Below, piece after piece: positions 23,747-34,155 of a stretch of DNA of 64,000 nucleotides (the first letter of the stretch is position 1; every line of letters begins with the position of its first letter). The notes beneath the pieces are model-generated. The model saw nothing but the letters and a program-made list of their open reading frames with translations, searched no databases and was not told the origin of the DNA. The stretch is taken from contig JADNRY010000231.1 in the NCBI GenBank assembly GCA_015501585.1, positions 33,618-97,617 of the forward strand. The letters run 5' to 3'. Both the position numbers and the translations under genes were made by a program. This DNA comes from Rhodocollybia butyracea (lineage: Eukaryota; Basidiomycota; Agaricomycetes; Agaricales; Omphalotaceae).

Positions 23747-26389
23747 AAGCTCAGTCCCCCACTCGAATACAGCTTGCTAGCCCAGTCTGTGGGGAGGTTT
23801 TGGCGACTTCGAGGGTGTACTATAGGAACATGCAGAAAGTTCGACTTGAACTTGTTGAATTCTCTTCAGGGCAAATTTATCCGGTTTTATTAGTGTAAGA
23901 CACATCAAAACCGGGAGGCGCGCGGTACCGGTAAAGCGCCCCACCCGAACCTTGTCAGTTGTTCCCGTCCAAATCCCGTTGAACTCTTGTAATACTAAGA
24001 TTTATTCTTTGAATCCCCCCTCTCTCGTCTCGCCAGGCATTCAACCTTCTCTTCCCGTCGTTTCAGGCTCAGAACCACACAGAGATCAAATGTTTCATCA
24101 GTATCTACTTACCACAGGCGAGTTAATACGATCATAACAAGCGGTACTCTGAATCATCATGGCGTTTACTATAACTTCCCCGGTCTGAACTTTAGCCTTT
24201 AGTGGAAGGGGTATGATTATGATTTCCAAACTAGAGCACCCCAATCTGGGCCTAGTGCTTACCAGACCAGGTCACGAAGACTGTCAAAGAGCTTCAAAGC
24301 GACGTCCAGAGAGGCCAGAGGGCATCGAGGGCATCAGAGTTGTTCATGCGCCACTTGGTTCCAATTTCAATTCGAGCTATATGTATCTATGTGGGTCCAC
24401 CGGATCCTAATTTGTTCCCCCGCCTAGAAATTCTCAATCCTGCACGCTTGTTTCAAGGTGATGCTTCTTCTGGTTAAGATTATTTTTTAACCAGTACCAT
24501 CGCCATTTAAAAGAAAGCGGTTCATGGTCAGTGCGATAGATAGATAGATAGATGCTCTCCTCGTTATTGAGGGCCCTATCTATCTACATAGTAGGAACTG
24601 ATTCACAACGAAAGTATACTTGATTTCATACTCCGAGCTGCTTCCCGCGTCTCGTCCCGCTCGTATTTAGGATCAGGGCTTAGCATCAGTACAGTGGTAC
24701 ACTTCTACTAGCATATTCTCTTACCTCGGCCTTTTGGTCTTCCCACTGTGTCACATCTCAATCTCGCACCTTATTTACAACTCCGCTCCTACAAATCTTC
24801 AATGAAAAGAATGAAGGATCTATTACACGGTATGGTCCAAGAGTCGAACGCCGGATCCAGAGAATCAGAGTGTGGGTAGTACACGATCTACTCTCAGGAG
24901 GTTGAGAATGAGCTCGCATCTGTTGCTGTACATAAATCTTTCTACCCCAACAATATATACTTGCAAAGTTGGTACAGGAGAATAAATCGGAAAAAAACTG
25001 TTTGAAAGTACTGTCAAGGGATGTATACGGGATAGCATTATATATTACTTAACCCCTAACCCCCTATATTGTAACCCAGGAAGAGTGCATAGCTGTGCGG
25101 AGATCTCTAACATGACACGCTTCGCCCTCAGGAGCGCACTTAGCAGACGTAGCTCCTCGCGGACGATGCCAAGAAGTAGCAGAGATCCTGATTCTTGAAT
25201 TTTGCCTCTAGTATAGAACTCACCAGGAGATTTGTTTGCAAGGCAAGCAACACTCAAGCTCGCTTACATAAGCATTGCAGACCATGCATGTTCATGGGTT
25301 CCCACTTTTAGCCTCTTTAGCCTGCAGAAACAAGGTAGCACAGCAGCAGGTGATATTAGGTTCCAATACTCTGTGATACCACTTACGCTCTTACTATAAT
25401 TGGAATCCCGAATCCGTCCCTGCTGTAGAGAGATGATGCGAAATCAATCCCTCGGCAAGCCTGATGGTCCGTCATCAAAGTGACGAAGTCGCCAAATGAA
25501 GCGACTGGCTTGGGGGAAGATAACATATGGTTAAGTCTTATAGAACCCCATAGTATAGAACCCATCAGCAAAGTCGTTCGCGCATTCGGGCCTTGCATGT
25601 TCGGGGGTTTCCACTTTAGCCTACCGTCACAGATCCAGCTGGGTTGACTCTACGGTCTTACTATATGTAGACCGGAATCCGTCCCTGCTGTAGAGAAGGG
25701 GTTCGAAATCACTCCCTCGGTAAGCCTGATGGTCCGTCATCAAAGTCACCAAATGAAACGACTTCCTTTGGTACTGTTTATTTCACTGCTTACTTGGCTT
25801 TACTTGGCCTGTCCAATGAAGTTATTGCTACTTATCATGGAAATATGCTAATGATGGCAACAAATATTCCAAACAACTAGGCATGGTTCCCTGCTTCGTA
25901 TGTTACATTTGCTCTTCACTTTATCAACACTTTACTTCAAGCTTCAAGCTTCAAAACGGGACGATCGGAATGATCTCAGCGATCCTTAAATGAATATGCC
26001 ACAGAGAAGAAAAAACCCAAAAATTTCAACGATAAGTAAGAACTTCAGTAAATAATTTTGTCACCGAAAGTCTACCAGATGCACTGTATGTACGCTACAT
26101 AATAATGTACGTATATGCGGTGTTGCACTTTTACAAAGAATCCAGATTCCAGTGGCAAAATCCCGACTTCGTAGCTTTTGTTCAGCTTGCAAATCATGAT
26201 TCACAGCTGGTCTCAAGTTTATGTATTTATGCACGAGTTTCTTCGTGAACTACAAGACGGTTAGCCACAGTAGTCAGGAATGCGCGTCCTAAGCGCCTCA
26301 CGTGAGATCTAACAATAGGTCAGGTGTTCGTATAAGTGACGCTGCCTGACGTACTTTCCATTTTGTTTCACACCCTTGCCTTTGTTCCA
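23747..26389. other. Gene-poor region
   Basis: No gene supported on either strand. It holds a short GATA-type microsatellite at about 24535-24552, followed 30 bases later by its complement CTATCTATC, and a local tandem duplication near 25.3-25.8 kb (listed separately). Short ORFs here have no domains. The last 100 bases form the promoter of the F-box gene. Confidence 0.5.
25266..25770. repeat. Degenerate tandem duplication, two units of roughly 0.2-0.3 kb
   Basis: Two units share GCATGTTC(A/G)(T/G)GGG, CCACTTT(T)AGCCT, TCTTACTATA, then CCGTCCCTGCTGTAGAGA, CGAAATCA(A/C)TCCCTCGG, AAGCCTGATGGTCCGTCATC and CCAAATGAA(G/A)CGACT. Unit 1 is about 25275-25511 and unit 2 about 25590-25765. It is non-coding in all frames. 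Origin unknown; it could be a solo fragment of a mobile element. Confidence 0.75.
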
Positions 26390-27708
26390 ATGGCTCGTCG
26401 CTCTCAGCGCCTTCAGGAGCTGAAGGTTGCCTCGGGCAATGTAGATCTGCAAAATGCCGTTGCTGATGGCGTTACTGTCGTCAGTAACAAGCGTGCCAGG
26501 GATGCCGACGACAGCCAAGCGTTTGAAAATAATCAAGAAGAGGAAGAGGACGATGAAGAAGAAGAAGAACTTCATAAGCGACCCAAGAAAAAATCAAGTT
26601 CCTAAGTCGAAAGTTACGGATATGAGGGAAGATGACCAGACCGCTGAATCTAGCGCAACAAAGAAAGGGAAAAATCGGATGCCTGAACAGTTTAGGAATG
26701 TTCGAGGAAGGTTGGGACTCTTAGAGAGATTGGCTAAGGATGTACCCCTTGACGTGATTCTTGAGGTAGCTAACAGCCAATGTCAGAAATTCTTCCTATC
26801 TTACCGACATTTCCCCAATCTAGATTTTTTGCTACCTCGAACCTGGTGATCTCCTTCGTCTAGCGCGTACAACGAAAGATCTTCGAAGTATCCTGATGAG
26901 CAAGTCCTCGGAGAGCATCTGGCGTACTGCCCGTGAAAATGTTCAAGGTCTACCTCCGCGACCAAACGACTTGAACGAGCCTCAATACGCTCATCTTTGC
27001 TATGAATCTTACTGCCACGTGAGTACTTCTGGTGTCTGCAATAATTGCCAGTGACAAAGTTGTCTAGGTATGCAATCGTAAAGGACGCTGTGACACTGTT
27101 CTGTGGACTTTTCGGATGAGGGCTTGCAAAGGTTGCGCTGCAACGTACGTTGAGAATAAGATTCTTGTGAACTCGACTCACTTGCCCACAGCATGCCTTC
27201 GTACCATGGTACGTGTGGTGATGCGGTCGATCAGGAGTATAAGACATACTTGCATGCTGACTACCGACTCTGCGAAATTCTACCAATGGAGTTTGTTGCA
27301 ACAAATTGTTAGTTTTTATCTCCTATTCTGACTAATCTAATCTGAAGCTGTTTGATAGCGAGGACTCACTATCGTATTGGTAATACTCAAAAGGCTTGGC
27401 AATTCAAATCAGAATATGATGCACTTACACGGCGAAACCCTCCCTTCTCCTCCCTTGCGGCTCAGGCTGAAAAGATCCGGACGTACTGGGTCTGAATTTG
27501 ATTTCGTGCTGAGGCGTAAAAAATTGAAACTTAGTCGCAAATGGCTGGGTCGTGCGTAGGATATCTTTTTTCTTGTGCTGCCATCGATTGGAGCCAGCTG
27601 GAGCACTCAGTACGACGTTTGAGTCGCGTGATGAGAATGTTGACTTTTATGAGTCATGATATTTTGGTCGTTTCAACTTGTCTTTTTCGTTAACGTTCGT
27701 GACCCGCA

Positions 27709-28717
27709 TATGTATGAGGCTCAAAGTGCACAATAATTCAAAGCAAAAAAAAGTCTTTTCTCCAGAAAAAAAAAAAAGTCCCATCCCAGAAAAACAAACT
27801 TTCTCTCCAAGAAAAAAAAACTTTCCCTCCTTCCATTTTAAAAAAAGAAGTTCCTCTGAGACAAGAAAGTCATAATATGAGGTCAAAGCTGTTTTCATTA
27901 CTAAATTAGGAAATTACTATATTTAGTAATTTATAGTCAAAGCTGTTTTTATTACTAAATTTGAAAATAGTAACTATTGCTGTGGATGAGGTCAAAGCTG
28001 TTTTTGTTGCTGAATTAGGAAATAACTGCACTTTTGTGAAGGATAAGGTCAAAGCTGTTTTCATTATCAAATCTTGTAGATTAAATTGCCTAAACTGTAT
28101 AATAATGATAATGAGAACATGCAGTCAAGAGCAGATTTCATATTTTCAGTTGTTCCGATTGCCTAAGACTGCTTTGTTATCTTATCACATCTGCCTATCT
28201 TATCTTTATCATCTATCTTATCATTATCTTATCATAATCTTTTATCATATCATTATCCTTTATCTTGGCCAAATCTGACATCTTATCTTTATCTCTTATC
28301 TTGGTCAAATCAAATACCAATGTTAGACAACCTTGACCTATCTTTCTATTGGTTCTTATTACCTTTCTGAAGCAAACAGCTTGGGCTTCATTCCCTGAAA
28401 AAGTGTAATTATTTCCTAATTCAGTAACAAAAACAGCTTTGACCTCATCCACAGCAATAGTTACTATTTTCAAATTTGGTAATAAAAACAGCTTTGACTA
28501 TAAATTACTAAATATAGTAATTTCCTAATTTAGTAATGAAAACAGCTTTGACCTCATATTATGACTTTCTTGTCTCAGAGGAACTTCTTTTTTTAAAATG
28601 GAAGGAGGGAAAGTTTTTTTTTCTTGGGGAAAAAGTTTGTTTTTCTGGGATGGGACTTTTTTTTTCTGGAGAAAAGACTTTTTTTTGCTTTGAATTATTG
28701 TGCACTTTGAGCCTCAT
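27709..28717. mobile_element. Foldback-type element (about 1 kb) with ~330-bp inverted arms
   Basis: The left arm (27714 to about 28040) and right arm (about 28390 to 28717) are near-identical inverted copies starting (T)ATGAGGCTCAAAGTGCAC, giving the same predicted peptide on opposite strands. Each arm includes T- or A-run blocks and about four tandem ~54-bp subrepeats built on GGTCAAAGCTGTTTT followed by TTACTAAATT. The centre (about 28170-28310) is (T)TATC-rich. ACCCGCA occurs immediately outside each end (27702-27708 and 28718-28724), a candidate 7-bp target duplication. There is no transposase ORF, so it is non-autonomous. It lies within the long intron of the F-box gene. Confidence 0.85.
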
Positions 28718-28724
28718 ACCCGCA

Positions 28725-29410
28725 AGCCCGTCCATCCAAAATATTGTCTCTTAAAGCTTCAATTGGCGTTGAACACTGTCTCAAGCACAGTCAATCTTCG
28801 ATATTCAAAGTTTCTTCAACATTAAACTCATCCCCTGCAATATCTCGCAATTCATCTTCAACTCAAGCCTTCAACATTCAATGTTAACATTTGTAGTAGT
28901 CAAGGCAAATTCTCTGACTGTGCCTCAATAAGCTTCGCCTCAAGGCCTCAAACCTTTCAGAGCAACCTTTCTACTTGCACTGGAGCACTAAAGTTTTTCT
29001 ACAGTTGCCTCGATCATAAGTCTTAATGCAAGGTTTGTCTTTTCTCCTTCGCTCCAAGCTTAAGTGGTTCTGATGTGCTTTTTCAGAATGTATGTTTCAC
29101 GGCTTCAGTTAAGGTATACTTCAAACTGAGAATTGTTATTGACTTCGTAACCATACTTGTAGTTACAGTGCATACATATTAGAGTAGTGAGGAAATGAAA
29201 GCATTAAGAACAAACGAAAGGGAGAACCGGAAAACATCGGAACTGTCGGGAACACAGGAAGCGCCGAGTCAATGTTGATGCTCAGGACAAATTAGTTGCA
29301 CCTGAGCTCAAAGGGCGCCGATTGCACTTCAATACGTTCCTATAGATTTTAGCAGTTATTTTGTACTGGGGATCAATGGCGCTGGGCGGACCTCAGGTGA
29401 ATAGGATGTC
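28725..29410. other. Non-coding stretch within the F-box intron
   Basis: Sequence between the foldback element and the next F-box exon (starting near 29413). It is rich in TTCAACATT / CTCAAGCC-like short motifs (28750-28950) and contains no recognisable coding sequence. The total intron of about 1.9 kb is far larger than the 50-60 nt introns of this gene, so this part may be a further, unrecognised insertion. Confidence 0.4.
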
Positions 29411-30310
29411 TTACTCCCGAGGATCGGTCCGAATGGATTGAGCGCAAGGCACAAGAACGCTGTGATATATCTAGTGTGAGCTCATTGTTCTCCTCCAAGT
29501 ACTAATTTGAGAATTTTTTTCTAGCATGCCTTACTCTGTCGGAAGTGGCTTCGCTCCAGGCTATATGAACAGACCACCGAGTTGGACGACATTCGTAAAC
29601 AGAGAAAAGAAGCGTTTGTACCTAGCATATATTTCGCTGGCCTGATTATGATTATGTCTCAGAACCCTCAATCGGCTAGGCGAAATTGGCTGGCGCGAAG
29701 AAGCCCATATCATATTGAACAAGTCATACGCAAATATATTCACAAACCACAAAGCAGTCAAGCAGTCGAAGAAGCTTACAGACCATGGTACGCTCGCCTT
29801 TGCTATGGGCCTCTTTTCCTCTGAATCCACGTGTTATCCAAGGCTGGAACATAATAAAGGACGAACTGGTACAACTCCTCTCAGTGCATAAAACTCAATG
29901 TCTCGCTGACAAACATCGTGTCATGCATCAAGAGTGTTATTCTTGTCTCAAACAAGAGTATGCGAGAATTTTGGCGATGTCAGATCTTCGAGTAGAACCT
30001 TTCCCTCTGCTGGGTGACATCCTAACAAACAAAGTCTTCGAGGACTATATCTGGAACACTCCAGATGATGAAGACTTGAGCAAAGAATTTTGCGCGTCTC
30101 AGCTCTCGGAGCACCTACCAAGCATTCTTGATGAATGGCGATCCGCGAAGACAAAAGAGCTCATCGAAATCATGCAAAAAGTTTGCCCCGAAGCTACTGC
30201 AGCCGATCTCAATCTTCTAACGACTCTTTTCGGGTGCAAAGGATGCGGTTCCACGATACATTTTCCCCAAATGTTTTACCACCGGTGCTGTGTTTCAAAC
30301 AATGCCCCGG

Positions 30311-30593
30311 TGTAACACCAGGTGATGAATCACGGTAGTATCACATGAAGTGGGGGATTTTAGAGAGGTGCAAGAGAACCGTTGTAACGTGTGGGTTTGA
30401 TTCTGTAGAACCTATCGTACTTACAGTAGATAGCTAGCTTATATACCTTTTCAAAGACTATTACTATAAGTGGATATTATATGAACGAAAGCAAGTAAGC
30501 AACGAGCAAGTAAACTGATAAGATAAGTGAAACGATAAGGAACGTGTCAGGTGCCGATGGGCGCCAGATTCAACAAGAGACTACTTCATTACA
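30311..30593 (-). repeat. LTR (3' LTR of the element)
   Basis: 283 bp, direct repeat of 38758-39040 with 7 differences. It starts TGTAAC and ends TTACA. Five differences are TG or CA here where the other LTR has CG. It abuts the CCCGG target duplication on its left. Confidence 0.97.
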
Positions 30594-30658
30594 TACACCC
30601 TCCAGAGATCGTCCACGAAGATCTCTTTTTCTTTTCGACGCCATCCATGGTCAGCAGG

Positions 30659-31762
30659 TCAAGTATTCTTCATTGACACGTCGCTTTCATCAACACTGGC
30701 CGGAGTTTTAGGACCGTTTGGGATTGGGAGCGGCTCCGGGTAGAAACCAAAATCGTCGGTGGCTTTCGGGTTCAAGGACTGGATCATCGCGTCCAAATGC
30801 GATTCTTCAGTGGGCGTGAGTGCCCCAGGCATAGAGCCGGAGTTCTGGATTGGGAGTGACATGGAAGAAGTCGGTGCCATAGGAATCACAGGATTACCAA
30901 AGGTTGGCAAAGGAACATGGGGAATGGATCTGAATGATAGGATAGAATTAGATCCTGGGGTAGGGATATTACGTGAGTTATCCTTGGAAGTACTGGCATC
31001 TGTCTGACGATGCTTTCTTCTCCTTTCTCTTTTACCATGCCTATCCCTCAGTGCAACACTTCGTTCCACGCCATGTAGTAATAAGCGACCAAATAAATTC
31101 TGTTGTTTTGTGTCCCGACCAGACAACCCGAGCGTCTGCAAGATAGGAGGCTGGCTGTTTCCTCCTCGAGTGAGTGGTGCGAAGATTTCTTGATTAATGG
31201 CCGGCATTGGTGCGAAGATGGCCCCAGACTCGAAATCAAAGACTGCAAGCGTTCCTTTGATCAGTGGGTCATTGTTGACTCTTTCAGCGAAGAAGGGGTA
31301 GACAACAGGGATGTTAAGCTTGGTAAGGATAGCTCCCGGTTTCCGGAGTTGAGTATCGAAGTCAAGACAACTGCGAATCTCGACAACATCCAAGGAGTAA
31401 GTGTAACTGCCGGATCAGACAAGTATTTTGTCATTCTTTGACCGCTGGGTCCAAGCGAGAGGACGAGGCGAAGGTGTGTTGGAAGGAGTGCTGTTGGGAT
31501 TGGCCATCAGTGGGAAGTCTGAAAGAGAGGTGAGTTCAAGGGGTCCGTTTATATCTTTTTCGTCAAGTTTTGACCCTGAGTTTTCTAGGGCAACTTGCAT
31601 GAGACTAACAAGCAGCACAGGCGCAGCCGTCACTCCAGCGTCTGGATCCAAATTCGGATCAGGTACGTCGTTGCGCCCTCTATCCGTGAGCTCACGAATG
31701 TCAGAAATACCGATTGCCTCAAAATAATCTCCGAGTGCATCTAAATGATCTATTTTTTTCAT
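30659..31762 (-). pseudogene. C-terminal extension of the retrotransposon polyprotein
   Basis: It continues from the chromodomain (IDHLDALGDYFEAIGISDIRELTDRG) through a disordered stretch, an in-frame TGA at 31415-31417, then a segment with GTLAVFDFESGAIFAPMPAI, a basic run (RDRHGKRERRRKHRQ) and a Pro/Ser-rich end stopping at 30659, about 65 bp before the LTR. The function of this roughly 365-residue tail is unknown to me; such tails occur in some basidiomycete Gypsy elements. Confidence 0.7.
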
Positions 31763-33240
31763 AGGGCAACCAGGTGAGGTCTCTGGGCTTCCACTTTATT
31801 TGGAATAATGCATTCGATCGCGTCCCGGAGTGGGCGACTATGTGATCCATGGCCCATTCTTCCTCGGATTCCCCGAAATCAGCTACTTGGGTCTCAAGCC
31901 GTCCCGGGAAGAGGCGGTCATCGTTCGGCACATGGATTCGAAGGAGCGATGCATGAAACGCATCATGGACACCTCGCTGCTTCAATCTCGAAGGGAGGTC
32001 CATCTTAAAGGTAGAGTTTCCAAAATCTTTCAGTATCTTGTAGGGTCCGATGAACTTTGGTACTAATTTCCTTGCGTATCCTTTAGGAAAGGAAATGTTC
32101 TTTGTGGAGATATACGCAAGATCTCCTTCCGCAAAAGGAGCAGGTCGACGGCGCCGATTAGCGTCATGGGTTTGCTTCACCCGGGCGTTCAAGATGCTGT
32201 CATGCGCTTGTATGACTGCTTGCTTCATTTTTTGTGCATAAACTCGAATTCCCGGATATTCATTTCTATCTGCGGAATTCCACAGGAATGAGCGTGGCAT
32301 CCGTCCAGTATTCAGAAAGAATGGTGAGTATCCCGTCGTTTCTGAACGTGCTGAATTGATTGCGAACTCAACAGATGGAAGTTTAGTGACCCAATCTTTT
32401 TGGTCAACCGCCATGCATTGGCGTAGCATCTGAGTTACTGTACGATTTGCACGCTCCGTCAATCCATCAGTCTCGGGATGGTAGGCACTGGACATCTTCA
32501 ATTTTGTGCCAATTAGGCTATGTAGGTGAGTCCAAAACATACTCGTAAACAGTGAATTGCGATCACTAATAATATTCTTTGGAAGTCCATGATGCTTGTA
32601 GACTTCAGCAAATACTAGTTCGGCAATTTGTTTTGCCTTGTAGGTTGTTTTGCTAGGGATACAATGTACCATTCCCGTTAGTAGATCAATAACCACTGTG
32701 ATCATATCATACGAGCTGTTATGATCTTTCGATTCGGGTAGTGGACCAACAAAATCCAATGCAATTGACTCCCAAGGATAACTTGGGACTGGTAAGGAGT
32801 TCAACAACCCGTACGGTCGGGCATTGTTCGGTTTTGTGCACTTGCATGTTCGGCAAGCTTCACAGTATGAATTGACATCTGAGACTAAATCTTTCCACTA
32901 GACGTGGTCCCGAAGGTAGTCCGTTGTTTTCTTAGGACCGAGGTGAGCTAATAATGAATGTGCTTTGTCAATAATACATTCTTTGATATTCCGACCATTC
33001 ACAGTGAGCGTCGGGATGCACAAGACTTTCCTATCGTGCATTTTCAGATATACAAGCCCATACAATACTTCGAAGTTATGGAATTCTTTCGGTTTGGCAA
33101 TTATATTCTTGAATGTGGAGTCGTTCATATACTGATCCTTTAGAACAACTTCAAGATCGAGCTTGGATCGGCTTGCAGCCAATGCGGCAAGTAGAGATTT
33201 GTTCAACGTCTCTTGTGTTGTCCTTTGTGGGGGTTGATTC
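31719..33240 (-). pseudogene. Retrotransposon integrase and chromodomain
   Basis: The N-terminal zinc-binding part has His pair AHSLLAHLG and Cys pair CEACRTC, separated by a TAG at 32898-32900 (HV-stop-WKDLV). The catalytic core reads ALDFVGPL, IISDRNSLF and YHPETDGLTERANRT, supplying the D, D and E positions. The later RRPAPFAEGDLAYIS and KFIGPYKIL form the usual GPY/F-like region. A chromodomain-like segment follows: WAMDHIVAHSGTRSNALFQIKWK then DLTWLPYEK. Here a 7-A run near 31752 shifts the frame, and the rest of the chromodomain (IDHLDALGDYFEAIG) lies in the next frame. Confidence 0.85.
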
Positions 33241-34149
33241 CGAGTTTGACTCTGAATCATGAGCTTCATCTGGTGAGCTTGACATGTCCGAAGAATTACT
33301 TCCTTGTTCGGGAATTAAAGGTAAAGTTTCAGTTTGAGAATTCCCTGAAGAACTAGTATCTGGATTGGTACTCCCGCCCTCCTTTTGTTCTTCACGGGGG
33401 CCGTGCAGGACAAAACACTTATTTTTCATTCGCCGAGCAAATTCCCAGCTGGTCTCCACCCGTTTCCCAACATTCCGTGTGCTCATAGCAAATAATTCAG
33501 GCATAGCAGAAGCTGCCTCAAGATCAACGAGCACCGGCATTGTTACATTATGCAGCAACAACGCATCATTGTCAATAACATCGTGGTATGTGTATTCACT
33601 GTGCGCGCGCACAGTCCCAGGCTTATCATTCGAATAAATTCGTGACAGAGCATCGGCAAGGATATTATCCTCGCCGGGGACATACACAACTTTGTAACTG
33701 AACTCCGAAATTTTCTCTAACCAACGTGCTTGCCTTCCAGACAAATCTTTCTGTTTCAACAGATGCACAAGACCTTTATGGTCAGTAATCCACTTGAAAG
33801 TTATGCCTTGCAGGATATCCCTGTGGCGGAGCATGGTCTCGACGCCAGCTAACATTTCAATTTCGTGCACAGGGTAATTTTGCTGAGCTGAGTTCAGCTT
33901 CGCCGAATAGAAGGCTGCTGCTTTAGCAGTTTTCCAATCATTGCCCTGACAAACGGCGCCACCAATACCAGTTGCGCACCCATCAGTGATCATCCACACT
34001 GGAGGTGAATCGTCAGCATAACTCAGAGGCACCTGATGGTGATCTTTGGCACCTCCAGCGAGGCGTTTCACGTCCTCAAAAGCCCGTTGCTCAACGTAAG
34101 TCCAGCGGAATGGAACAGTATCACCTGTAATGGAACTTAGATGTCCCAT
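33151..34149 (-). pseudogene. Retrotransposon RNase H segment of Pol
   Basis: It continues the Gag-Pol frame directly after the TGA at 34156-34158. RNase H motifs: ITDGCATGIGGAV (first catalytic Asp), EIEML, TDHKGLVHL and DNILADALSR. A Ser/Glu/Asp-rich linker follows (SSDMSSSPDEAHDSESNSES), then the frame is lost near 33190, where the integrase part continues in another frame. Confidence 0.85.
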
Positions 34150-34155
34150 AGATAT

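Larger units (their letters stand above)
26390..30310 (+). pseudogene. F-box protein gene, 5' part (interrupted by a retrotransposon)
   Basis: Substrate-recognition subunit of an SCF ubiquitin ligase, of the type expanded in agarics. It starts MARRSQRLQELK, has an acidic/basic linker, then the F-box DVPLDVILE-IFCYLEPGDLLRLARTTKDLR, which is split by an intron at 26766-26823. Further exons give IWRTARENVQGLPPRPNDLNEPQ, CHVCNRKGRCDTVLWTFRMRACKGC (Cys-rich), YRLCEILPMEFVATN, ERKAQERCDISSHALLCRKWL, LGEIGWREEAH, FTNHKAVKQSKKLTDHGWN and the region up to CKGCGSTIHFPQMFYHRC. Splicing restores frame at each of these. One frame break lies near 26585-26600 at an A6 run. The exon ends at 30310, where an LTR begins; the reading frame resumes at 39041. 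A foldback element lies in the long intron at about 27.5-29.4 kb. Confidence 0.85.

Noticed and set aside
24535..24590. GATA repeat followed by CTATCTATC as a possible hairpin terminator or regulatory hairpin
   Set aside because: Short microsatellite complementarity only; no adjacent gene end.
27647..28754. Two 'genes' encoding the same Phe/Lys-rich peptide on opposite strands
   Set aside because: They are the two inverted arms of one foldback element; the peptide is translation of homopolymer-rich DNA.
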